Shown here: piece by piece, positions 16,986 to 23,415 of the stretch
Numbering within the stretch: the stretch's first letter is position 1
Layout: each line of letters begins with the position of its first letter
Source of the DNA: REBR01 sp033721915
GTDB lineage: Bacteria > Pseudomonadota > Gammaproteobacteria > Pseudomonadales > Oleiphilaceae
Direction: 5' to 3'
Length of the DNA: 23,415 nt
Assembly: GCA_033721915.1 (NCBI GenBank)
Contig: JAWWAC010000045.1
Span: 1-23,415, forward strand
The notes under the pieces: generated by a model
The model's input: the letters and a program-made list of their open reading frames with translations, nothing else
Databases searched by the model: none
Told to the model about the DNA's origin: nothing
Made by a program: the position numbers and the translations under genes

Positions 16986-17847
16986 TGTCCATAAAACCTG
17001 CAAAGCCGGGCCATTCATGGATCAGTGAAGGCCCCGGGAGAGGCCGCGGAATGCCCGCCTGCGTAGGGTATTCCACATCCACCAGATACAGCCCCTGTGC
17101 CGGCGCCGTCACTCCGGACAGGCGACGGTCACGGGACTCGAGAATCTCGCCCATCCACTGGACTGGACGGTCACCGGCACCCACCGTCATGAGACTGCCG
17201 GCAATATTGCGCACCATGTGGTGCAAAAAGGCGTTGGCCGCAATCTCGATGACCACAAAGGCCCCGCTGCGACGCACTGACAGGGCGCTGACATGGCGGT
17301 TGGGTGTGTTGGCCTGACAGCCCGCCGCCCGGAAGGCGGAAAAATCGTGTTCACCCAGCAGCAACTGGCCGGCCTCGTGCATCCGCTCCGCATCCAGGCT
17401 GCGGTGGGTCCAGCTGAGATTGTGCCGGAACAGCGCCGGACGGACCGGCGTCGAGGCAATCAGGTAGCGGTAGCGACGAGATCGGGCCGTGAAACGGGCG
17501 CTGAAGCTGTCCGCCACATTACCCATCCAGTGTACCCGAATTGCCTCCGGCAGGGCACTGTTAACCCCCAGCACCCAGGAGCGCAGGCTGCGTTCCGACG
17601 TCGTGGTGAAATTCACCACCTGGTAAGCCCCGTGCACACCCGCGTCGGTGCGCCCGGCACACACCAATTCCACCGGCTCATTGGCCACCCGGCCTATGGC
17701 CGGCGCCAGTGCCCCGGCGATGGTGGGCAGACCGCTGCTCTGGTACTGCCAGCCGTGGAATTCGCTGCCATCGTACTCGATAACGGCCGCCACATTGCCA
17801 TTGCCGATGCGGGGGCTGACGCTTAATTCTGGCGCTGACAACAGCAC
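16978..17847 (-). CDS. truA: tRNA pseudouridine synthase A (tRNA-Psi38-40), GTG start
   Basis: TruA converts uridines 38, 39 and 40 of the tRNA anticodon stem to pseudouridine. The catalytic Asp lies in CAGRTDAGVHG (residue 68 from the chosen start), with EYDGSEFHGWQYQ, SFSARFTARSRRYRYLI, FSAFRAAGCQ and NAFLHHMVRNIAGSLM also present. No ATG fits the N-terminus. The GTG at 17847 has an AAGGG site 8 bases upstream and gives 289 residues, slightly above the 270 of E. coli. A TTG two codons later is possible. A consensus -10 box lies about 40 bp upstream, so truA is probably the first gene of the truA-trpFBA-accD-folC unit. The last 8 bases overlap trpF. Confidence 0.93.
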   Translation of the reverse strand: MLLSAPELSVSPRIGNGNVAAVIEYDGSEFHGWQYQSSGLPTIAGALAPAIGRVANEPVELVCAGRTDAGVHGAYQVVNFTTTSERSLRSWVLGVNSALPEAIRVHWMGNVADSFSARFTARSRRYRYLIASTPVRPALFRHNLSWTHRSLDAERMHEAGQLLLGEHDFSAFRAAGCQANTPNRHVSALSVRRSGAFVVIEIAANAFLHHMVRNIAGSLMTVGAGDRPVQWMGEILESRDRRLSGVTAPAQGLYLVDVEYPTQAGIPRPLPGPSLIHEWPGFAGFMDNE

Positions 17848-17883
17848 AATAAAAGCCCTTGAGCGTGAATGGACGGGCCGCCG

Positions 17884-17912
17884 ATTATAGCGGGAAAGAA
17901 AAAGCCCGGATA
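17884..17912 (-). promoter_or_regulatory. Candidate sigma-70 promoter for truA-trpF-trpB-trpA-accD-folC
   Basis: On the minus strand a perfect TATAAT occupies 17889-17884. Transcription would begin near 17877, about 30 bases before the truA GTG. The -35 position (17912-17907, 17-bp spacer) reads TATCCG, a poor match to TTGACA, and lies inside the stem of the fimV terminator. The promoter would therefore be weak or need an activator, or read-through may supply some of the truA mRNA. Confidence 0.5.
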
Positions 17913-17930
17913 CCTTGCGGTGATCCGGGC
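17899..17930 (-). terminator. Intrinsic terminator of fimV
   Basis: On the minus strand GCCCGGAT (17930-17923) and ATCCGGGC (17911-17904) form a perfect 8-bp stem with an 11-base loop, followed at once by TTTTTCTTT. The stem begins 26 bp after the fimV stop. This is a textbook Rho-independent terminator. Its 3' arm and U-tract also occupy the -35 and spacer region of the presumed truA promoter. Confidence 0.85.
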
Positions 17931-17956
17931 CTGGCGACTGACGGGTTTGAGGGGGG

Positions 17957-20900
17957 TTACAGCTCTTCCAGCAGCTTGCGGGCCTCTTTCTGCTGCAACT
18001 CACTGCCTTCCGCCGCCACTTCCTCGAGGATTTCACGGGCGCCCTCGGCATCCCCCATTTCCACGTAGGCCCGTGCCAGATCCAGCTTGGTGCCGGACTC
18101 GTCGGTGCCTTCCAGGAAATCGAACTCGTCATCCTCTTCGTTCAGGTCCACATCGGCGGCAGACTCCAGCAGGCTGTCATCAAAACCGCTGTCCTCACCG
18201 GAGGCGTTCGCCTCATCACGGGATCGGTCGCCGCTCTCGCCCTGAAACGCAGACAGGTCCGTTGTCTCGTCCGGTGATGGCGTATTGAGCGCCTCGGTTT
18301 CCTCCGGTGTGAGGTCGGCCTCCTCTTCCAGTGAGCCTTCGTCCAGAGAGCCTTCGTCCAGAGAGCCTTCGTCCAGGGAACCCTCATCCAGGGTCTCGTC
18401 CAGCTCGGAGTCGGACAGGTCCGGCACCTCGTCCGGGTCCGCCACGTCCTCCTGACCGGCGTCATCGCCTTCCGCGGAGAGATCCCCTCCCTCATCGGGA
18501 AGATCAAAGCCTTCCGCCTCAAGGACTTGCCTGTCAGGGTTGTCCTGGCCGGAACCGGTGCGCTCACGGCCTTCATCGCCCATCAGCGCCAGATCGTCCT
18601 CGGACAGGTCCAGCTCCAGGTCATCCAGATCACTGGTTCTGGTGTCCGGTGCCGGATCATCACGATCCGCACCGGTCACCTTGTCCAGCTCGGCGTCCAG
18701 CTCCGCCAGGAAGGAGTCGTCAAAGTCCGCTTCCTCTTCCGTTTCAGTGGCATCGGTGGAACTCGCAGCCTGAGCGCCGTCGTTCTCCTGCAGAGCGGCA
18801 GGCCGAGGCTCGTCGCCGGGGGCCGGCTCCTCCACGGAGTCCTGCTCCTTGCCGCTCTCCTCAGACTCCGCGGAGGCCGGGGCCTTCAGCTCCGTGTCGC
18901 TGCCCTCAGCGTCCTCATCGTCCTCATCGTCCTCATCGTCAAGACCCAGTGTGGCCAGGTCTTCCTCAGAGAGGGGCTGATCGTCATCGTCCTCCTCATC
19001 ACGGTCTTCCAGTGCCAGATCAAAGTCGTCATCCAGTGAGAAGGACAGATCGTCATCGTCCTCATCGTCACCGGCCCCTTTGGGGTCGGTGTCCGGCGCC
19101 TCAAAGTCAAAATCAAAATCGTCATCGGTGCCGTCAGTATCAGCCGGGGACTCCCCTTGCGTCGACTTCAGGGAGGCATCGTCTTCCTCATCCATGGCGC
19201 CGGTGTCATCCGGCTCGCTCTCCAGGGATGAGAAATCCAATGTCTCCTCATTGTCATCGTCTTCACGGGTGTCGGCTTTGCTGTCCGAATCCGAGTCATC
19301 ACCCCAGTCCAGATCAAAGCCTTCATCGGACATCTCACGGGTTTTTTCAGCGGCAGCGGAGCCCGCTTCACTGCTGTCCCTTGCGGCACCGGAACCGCTT
19401 TTCAGCTGACGCTCCAGGTCGTCCATGCTGAGTGACTCTTCCTCTTCGTCCACCTGGAAGCCGTCGGTCTCGTCGTCGTTGTCCAGCGGATCAAAAACCG
19501 CCGCATCCCGGCGGTCCTCTTCAGGCTGCTCGTCGACCTTACCCAGGCTGGATTCCGACAGGTCCAGAAGATCCTCGTTCTCCTGTGGCGTTGCCGCCAG
19601 GGCCTGTTCGTCTTTGCGGGCGTTGCGGCGGGCAAGCACCAGCAGCAGTGCCAGCAGCGCCAGACCCAGTGAGCCGGCACCGATCTGGAAATAGGGGTTG
19701 TTGCGGAATTCACCGGTCAGCTGCTCGGTCAGAGAAGGCTCGGGGTCAAAATCGCCACTGCCGGCCTCTTCATTGGGCGGTGAGGCCCCTTCCTGGGACG
19801 GTGCGGTCTCTTCCGGGGCGGCTGCGCCGGCCTCCTCGGCCTCCTCACCGGTCTGTACGTCAGCGGCGGCGTCGTTACCGGCCTTCTGGGCCTGTGCCAG
19901 CTGTGCCTGCAGTTCCGCCATCTGATCGTCTTTCAGTTCCACCAGCTGGGACATGGTCTGCAGCTGTTGTTCAAGTTCATCCAGGCGTTCGGCAAGCTCT
20001 CGGCGCTCGCGATCGGCACGGTCCAGCTCTTCCAGTGCCAGTGCCAGCTCCTCGTTGCCTTCACCCACACCGGAGCCGCCAACAGAGCCGTCTTCCGCGG
20101 CACCGGGGTCATCCACAACCAGCCTCAGTTCGTCACCGCCACTCTGCTCGCGGGTGTCACCGGAGGTGGGCGCCGGGTCGGAATCCGTGGCCTGGGCCAC
20201 TGGCTGATCCTGAGGGGGCGCTGTGCGCTCGGCAAACGCCTGGTACTGGGCTCTTACCGCCTGGCGGGCCTCGCCGGGTGAACGGCGGCGGATCTGCTCT
20301 TCACTGGGCAGGCGAAGCACGGCATCGCTGCGCAGACGGTTGATGTTGTTGCCCAGGAAGGCACCGGGGTTGAGATCCTGCAATGCCAGCATGACCTGCT
20401 CACGGGTCAGGTCCGGTGACGGACGCACCTCGCCGGCCACGGACCAGAGATTCTCTCCACTGCGGACGGAGCGGGTGTCCGCTGTCTGACGGTCACCGGA
20501 AGGCGCCTCACGGCGCTCACGGGTCTCTGGCTGGTCGCGTTGCGGTGTCCGTGCTGGCGCCGGCTCGGGCTCGGCTTCACTCTGCGGAGCCGCCGGTGCA
20601 CTGGCACTGGGGGCCTCACGGTAATTGGGCGGGTCCACCAGGAAGGCATACTCCCGCATCAGACGGCCATTGGGCCAGGTGAGCTCCACCAGAAAATTCA
20701 GGAAAGGCTCGCGGATGGGGCTGCTTGAGGTGACCTGAATCACCAGCTGGCCGTCGCTGTTGCGCACCACCTCCATTTTCACATCGCGCAGGACACCCAT
20801 CTTCTGCACGCCAGCCCTCTCAAAATCCGACGGCGAGGCAATGCTGGCCCGGATCTGGTCGCGGCTCACGTCACCGGGACGGACCAGCTCGATTTCAGCA

Positions 20901-21019
20901 CGCAAAGGCTGGTTCAGGCTGGAGTCAATTCTTGCCTCCCCCATGCCCAGTGCAAAACTGAAGTTGGACCCCAGCCCTCCTGCCAGCGCCAGCGCCACCG
21001 CAAGCTTGCGTACTTTCAT
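17957..21019 (-). CDS. fimV: FimV-like pilus assembly / polar hub protein
   Basis: FimV is an inner-membrane protein needed for type IV pilus assembly and polar organisation; in Pseudomonas aeruginosa it also supports cAMP signalling. The 1020-residue product begins with a signal peptide (about 1-24) and the FimV N-terminal block EARIDSSLNQPLRAEIEL. A Pro/Glu-rich linker, a LysM peptidoglycan-binding domain (about 184-245, from TRSVRSGENLWSVAGEV), and a coiled coil (about 310-360) follow. One membrane segment lies near 445-465 (LGLALLALLLVLARR). The cytoplasmic part is about 500 residues, extremely Asp/Glu-rich and repetitive. It ends in the conserved FimV C-terminal TPR-like module (KLDLARAYVEMGDAEGAREILEE). 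The ATG has a strong AAAGGA site. It has its own promoter region and terminator. Confidence 0.95.
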   Translation of the reverse strand: MKVRKLAVALALAGGLGSNFSFALGMGEARIDSSLNQPLRAEIELVRPGDVSRDQIRASIASPSDFERAGVQKMGVLRDVKMEVVRNSDGQLVIQVTSSSPIREPFLNFLVELTWPNGRLMREYAFLVDPPNYREAPSASAPAAPQSEAEPEPAPARTPQRDQPETRERREAPSGDRQTADTRSVRSGENLWSVAGEVRPSPDLTREQVMLALQDLNPGAFLGNNINRLRSDAVLRLPSEEQIRRRSPGEARQAVRAQYQAFAERTAPPQDQPVAQATDSDPAPTSGDTREQSGGDELRLVVDDPGAAEDGSVGGSGVGEGNEELALALEELDRADRERRELAERLDELEQQLQTMSQLVELKDDQMAELQAQLAQAQKAGNDAAADVQTGEEAEEAGAAAPEETAPSQEGASPPNEEAGSGDFDPEPSLTEQLTGEFRNNPYFQIGAGSLGLALLALLLVLARRNARKDEQALAATPQENEDLLDLSESSLGKVDEQPEEDRRDAAVFDPLDNDDETDGFQVDEEEESLSMDDLERQLKSGSGAARDSSEAGSAAAEKTREMSDEGFDLDWGDDSDSDSKADTREDDDNEETLDFSSLESEPDDTGAMDEEDDASLKSTQGESPADTDGTDDDFDFDFEAPDTDPKGAGDDEDDDDLSFSLDDDFDLALEDRDEEDDDDQPLSEEDLATLGLDDEDDEDDEDAEGSDTELKAPASAESEESGKEQDSVEEPAPGDEPRPAALQENDGAQAASSTDATETEEEADFDDSFLAELDAELDKVTGADRDDPAPDTRTSDLDDLELDLSEDDLALMGDEGRERTGSGQDNPDRQVLEAEGFDLPDEGGDLSAEGDDAGQEDVADPDEVPDLSDSELDETLDEGSLDEGSLDEGSLDEGSLEEEADLTPEETEALNTPSPDETTDLSAFQGESGDRSRDEANASGEDSGFDDSLLESAADVDLNEEDDEFDFLEGTDESGTKLDLARAYVEMGDAEGAREILEEVAAEGSELQQKEARKLLEEL
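18327..18386 (-). repeat. 15-bp tandem repeat (4 units) in fimV coding DEGSL
   Basis: Four 15-bp units start at 18327, 18342, 18357 and 18372. The second and third units are identical, and the outer ones are diverged. A partial fifth copy follows at 18387-18398. Each unit codes for DEGSL, inside the acidic cytoplasmic part of FimV at about residues 878-897. The unit is a multiple of three, so copy-number change would keep the frame. Identical adjacent units suggest recent slippage. Confidence 0.9.
18912..18938 (-). repeat. 9-bp tandem repeat (3 units) in fimV coding Asp/Asp/Glu
   Basis: Three exact copies of TCCTCATCG (plus strand) lie head to tail at 18912, 18921 and 18930, coding a DDE tripeptide run in the acidic part of FimV. 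Similar imperfect GAT/GAC/GAG runs occur nearby. Like the 15-bp repeat it is in frame and may vary between strains. Confidence 0.85.
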
Positions 21020-21115
21020 GCTCTTTCCTTTCCCGTCTCCGTTTTGCCGTGACTCGCAACCACTGCAGACACTGGGGCTGGGCGCTCACGACGTTAGGTT
21101 CTCTTATGTTGCGCA

Positions 21116-21144
21116 AGTATTGTTTATAAACCGGTTTTACGCAA
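21116..21144 (-). promoter_or_regulatory. Candidate fimV promoter in an AT-rich stretch
   Basis: The 205-bp gap between fimV and asd contains an AT-rich zone (about 21100-21180) unlike its GC-rich surroundings. On the minus strand TTGCGT (21144-21139) and AATACT (21121-21116) are separated by exactly 17 bp, giving a start about 90 bp before the fimV ATG. An alternative -10, TATAAA (21130-21125), overlaps the spacer. The spacer also holds the palindrome AAACCGGTTT (21128-21137), which could bind a regulator. The match is moderate, so the exact boxes are uncertain. Confidence 0.35.
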
Positions 21145-21179
21145 TTAAACGACAGAATAACCGGCAATTTTTTGTCGCC

Positions 21180-21208
21180 AAAAAAAAACCGGCCACAGAG
21201 GGCCGGGT
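21180..21208 (-). terminator. Intrinsic terminator of asd
   Basis: On the minus strand GGCC-rich arms (CCGGCC 21206-21201 and GGCCGG 21194-21189, extendable by flanking A/T pairs) enclose a 6-base loop and are followed by nine T residues (21188-21180). It lies 16 bp after the asd stop and separates leuB-asd transcription from fimV. Confidence 0.88.
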
Positions 21209-21224
21209 TATTGAGGGCAGGCTG

Positions 21225-22340
21225 TCAGAGACGGCCCTGCAGAATGTTCAGCATACGCCGCAGTGGTTCCGCCGCACCCCACAGCAACTGATCCCCCACG
21301 GTGAAGGCCGACAGGTACTCCGGCCCCATGGCCAGCTTGCGCAGGCGGCCCACCGGTACCGACAGGGTGCCGGTGACCTTCGCCGGCGTCAGCTCCGACA
21401 TGGTGGCCTCCTTCTCATTGGGGATGACTTTGCACCACTCGTTGGCGTTTTTCAGGATCTGTTCGATCTCCGCCAGTGGCACGTCCTTGCGCAGCTTGAT
21501 GGTCAGGGCCTGGCTGTGGCTGCGCATGGCGCCGATGCGTACACAGGTGCCGTCAATGGGCACCGGGTTGCTGCTGCGCCCGAGGATCTTGTTGCTCTCC
21601 ACCTGGGCCTTCCACTCTTCCTTGCTCTGACCGTTTTCCATGGGCTTGTCGATCCAGGGGATCAGGCTTCCCGCCAGTGGCACACCGAAATTGTCCACGG
21701 GGAATTCACTGCCACGCATGGTTTCGGTCACACGGCGGTCAATTTCCAGAATGGCGGAGGCGGGGTCCTTGAGTTGCTCCTCAGAGCACTGCCGCAGCGC
21801 CCCCATCTGGTTGAGCAGCTCGCGCATGTGCTTGGCCCCGGAGCCGGAAGCGGCCTGGTAGGTCTGTGGTGCGATCCACTCCACCAGGTCCTGCTCCAGC
21901 AGCGCACCCATGCCCATCAGCATCAGGCTGACGGTGCAGTTGCCGCCGATAAAGTCTTTCTTGCCATCCGCCAGCGCCCGGTCAATGACCTTGCGGTTGA
22001 CCGGGTCCAGAACAATCACCGCATCGTCCTGCATACGCAGTGTGGAGGCGGCGTCGATCCAGTAGCCGTCCCAGCCGGACTGGCGCAGATCCCGGTACAC
22101 CGCACTGGTGTAGTCGCCACCCTGGCAGGTCAGGATGATGTCCATGGCCGCCAGTTCACTGAGGTCATTGGCGTCTTTCAGTGGTGGCACTTCCTTGCCC
22201 ACATCCGGGGCCGCCTGTCCGGCCTGGGAGGTGGAGAAGAAAACCGGATCAATACTCGCAAAGTCGTTTTCTTCATGCATGCGCTGCATCAGCACGGAGC
22301 CGACCATACCGCGCCAGCCGATGATTCCTACACGTTTCAT
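21225..22340 (-). CDS. asd: Aspartate-semialdehyde dehydrogenase
   Basis: Asd reduces aspartyl-4-phosphate to aspartate semialdehyde with NADPH, feeding lysine/diaminopimelate, threonine and methionine synthesis. The 371-residue product is of the Gram-negative E. coli subtype, with GIIGWRGMVGSVLMQRM for NADP binding, VFFSTSQAGQAAPD, TCQGGDYT and YWIDAASTLRM. The catalytic Cys135 lies in GGNCTVSLMLM and the catalytic His near residue 275 in MRSHSQALTIKL. The C-terminus GDQLLWGAAEPLRRML is also typical. The ATG at 22340 has an AAGGA site. Pseudomonads often carry a second asd-like (usg) gene here; none is present. The gene follows leuB by 69 bp and ends at a strong terminator. Confidence 0.97.
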   Translation of the reverse strand: MKRVGIIGWRGMVGSVLMQRMHEENDFASIDPVFFSTSQAGQAAPDVGKEVPPLKDANDLSELAAMDIILTCQGGDYTSAVYRDLRQSGWDGYWIDAASTLRMQDDAVIVLDPVNRKVIDRALADGKKDFIGGNCTVSLMLMGMGALLEQDLVEWIAPQTYQAASGSGAKHMRELLNQMGALRQCSEEQLKDPASAILEIDRRVTETMRGSEFPVDNFGVPLAGSLIPWIDKPMENGQSKEEWKAQVESNKILGRSSNPVPIDGTCVRIGAMRSHSQALTIKLRKDVPLAEIEQILKNANEWCKVIPNEKEATMSELTPAKVTGTLSVPVGRLRKLAMGPEYLSAFTVGDQLLWGAAEPLRRMLNILQGRL

Positions 22341-22370
22341 GGGGTTGTCCTTCAGTCCGGGTGACTTTGA

Positions 22371-22392
22371 CCGGCACCCGCTGTGGTGCCGG
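22371..22392 (-). promoter_or_regulatory. Hairpin in the leuB-asd gap
   Basis: Perfect 8-bp arms CCGGCACC (22371-22378) and GGTGCCGG (22385-22392) flank a 6-base loop in the 69-bp gap between leuB and asd. No T-run follows on either strand, so it is not a standard terminator. It may stabilise or process the mRNA, or tune the leuB-to-asd ratio. Confidence 0.4.
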
Positions 22393-22409
22393 CTCGGTAA
22401 AACGGGTTC

Positions 22410-23415
22410 TCAGAGAGCGGCCAGAACCGCCTCGCCCATGGCCCGGGTACCCACCCTGGTGGTGCCGGGGAAATGGATATCCGCGGTGCGCAGGCCCTGG
22501 TCCAGCACCTTGCTGACCGCCGCCTCAATGGCCAGCGCCGCGTCCTCTTCATTGAGACTGTAACGCAGCATCATGGCAACGGACAGGATGGTGGCCAGGG
22601 GGTTGGCCAGATCCTGGCCGGCGATGTCCGGCGCGGAACCGTGGCAGGGCTCGTACATGCCCTGCTGCTGCTCGTTGAGCGCCGCCGAGGGCAGCATGCC
22701 GATGGAGCCGGTGAGCATGGCGGCGGCATCGGAGAGAATGTCACCGAACATGTTGCCTGTGACAATCACATCAAACTGCTTGGGGGTCCGCACCAGCTGC
22801 ATGGCGGCATTGTCCACGTACATGTGGCTCAGTGACACGTCCGGGTACTCCCGGGCCACCTCCTCCATGATCTCACGCCACAGTACGGTCACTTCCAGCA
22901 CATTGGCCTTGTCCACGGAGCAGACCTTCCTGTTGCGCTGGCGGGCGGACTCAAAGGCCACGCGGGCAATGCGGCGGATTTCCGACTCGCTGTAGCGGTA
23001 GGTGTTGTAGCCTTCCCGCTGGCCGTCCTCACGGGTGTAGACACCCCGTGGCTGGCCGAAATAGATGCCCCCTGTCAGCTCCCGCACAATCAGGATGTTC
23101 AGACCGCTGACCACCTCCGGCTTGAGGCTGGAGGCCTCTGCCAGCTGGGGGTAGAGAATGGCCGGGCGCAGGTTGGCAAACAGCCCCAGCCCGGAACGCA
23201 GCCCCAGCAGCCCCTTCTCGGGGCGCTGGCTCATGTCCAGGTGATCCCACTTGGGGCCGCCAACGGCCCCCAGCAGTATGCCATCGGCGGCGGTGGCCTT
23301 CGCCAGTGTGTCGTTGGGCAGCGGCTCGCCGGTGGCGTCAATGGCGGCACCGCCCACCAGGGCCGTATCCAGCTCCAGGTCCAGCTGGAACTTCTCGTTG
23401 ACACGGCGCAGCACC
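22410..23415 (-). CDS. leuB: 3-isopropylmalate dehydrogenase, 5' end outside the window
   Basis: LeuB oxidatively decarboxylates 3-isopropylmalate in leucine synthesis. About 335 residues are present; the first ~20-25 (with the NAD-loop start) lie beyond the right edge, and the frame is open to the last base. Landmarks are GAVGGPKWDHLDMSQRPEKGLLGLR, LFANLRPAI for substrate binding, VRELTGGIYFGQPRGV, and CSVDKANVLEVTVLWREI with the catalytic Lys. YVDNAAMQLVRTPKQFDVIVTGNMFGDILSD holds the metal-binding Asp residues, and YEPCHGSAPDIAGQDLANP binds NAD. It is probably co-transcribed with asd, 69 bp downstream. Confidence 0.97.
   Translation of the reverse strand, partial: VLRRVNEKFQLDLELDTALVGGAAIDATGEPLPNDTLAKATAADGILLGAVGGPKWDHLDMSQRPEKGLLGLRSGLGLFANLRPAILYPQLAEASSLKPEVVSGLNILIVRELTGGIYFGQPRGVYTREDGQREGYNTYRYSESEIRRIARVAFESARQRNRKVCSVDKANVLEVTVLWREIMEEVAREYPDVSLSHMYVDNAAMQLVRTPKQFDVIVTGNMFGDILSDAAAMLTGSIGMLPSAALNEQQQGMYEPCHGSAPDIAGQDLANPLATILSVAMMLRYSLNEEDAALAIEAAVSKVLDQGLRTADIHFPGTTRVGTRAMGEAVLAAL

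Noticed and set aside
17848..18132. Upstream extension of truA into fimV
   Set aside because: It would cross the fimV terminator and the TATAAT box and has no TruA similarity. The GTG at 17847 has a good ribosome-binding site.
18327..18386. CRISPR-like or mobile repeat
   Set aside because: The units are contiguous, 15 bp and in frame with fimV, with no spacers, so it is a coding tandem repeat.
18331..19431. Plus-strand open frame rich in Pro, Arg and His opposite the acidic part of fimV
   Set aside because: Produced by reading GAT/GAG/GAC repeats on the other strand; an artefact of composition.
20760..22364. Plus-strand open frame of 534 codons across the fimV start, the intergenic region and asd
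   Set aside because: It runs antisense through two firm genes, a terminator and a promoter region, and its translation has no recognisable domain.

Overview
This 23.4 kb window looks like chromosomal housekeeping DNA from a GC-rich gammaproteobacterium (low to mid 60s % GC by eye, not computed). Several features point there: an E. coli-type Asd, a FimV pilus-hub protein, an FtsK-LolA-RarA-SerS-CysG run, and a MetZ-PurF-CvpA-DedD-FolC-AccD-TrpAB-TrpF-TruA-FimV-Asd-LeuB run. From memory, both runs resemble gene orders of Pseudomonas, Marinobacter and other halophilic or marine gammaproteobacteria. The very acidic FimV would suit a salt-tolerant host, but FimV is acidic in many bacteria, so this is weak evidence. 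No mobile element, CRISPR array, rRNA, tRNA or phage gene was seen.

Layout. The only plus-strand gene is the 3' end of a DAHP synthase gene (1-299). It converges on a long minus-strand series that fills the rest of the window. Reading with minus-strand transcription from right to left: leuB (5' end outside the window), asd, a strong terminator, fimV with its own AT-rich promoter region, a second strong terminator, then a consensus -10 box that starts a tightly packed truA-trpF-trpB-trpA-accD-folC group. After this come dedD, cvpA, purF and metZ, a 134-bp gap, and ftsK-lolA-rarA-serS-cysG with gaps of 1 to 23 bp or short overlaps.

How the genes work together. leuB and asd serve leucine and aspartate-family amino-acid synthesis. 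trpF, trpB and trpA carry out the last steps of tryptophan synthesis. accD and folC supply malonyl-CoA and folates, purF starts purine synthesis, and metZ makes homocysteine. fimV (type IV pili and polarity), dedD (SPOR septal protein), ftsK (division and chromosome translocation) and lolA (lipoprotein transport) are envelope and division genes. rarA, serS and truA serve genome maintenance and translation. cysG makes precorrin-2 and nominally siroheme.

I found no convincing undescribed multi-gene system. The points most worth a second look are a CysG whose NAD/ferrochelatase half has lost its signature residues, a terminator that physically overlaps the next promoter between fimV and truA, a striking strand-biased CACTG word explained by an NCA|CTG codon-pair preference, and tandem acidic repeats in fimV. 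Gaps between genes are all under 300 bp. The longest, 21020-21224, holds the fimV promoter region and the asd terminator. The 130-bp convergent gap at 300-429 is GC-rich and shows no clear terminator.
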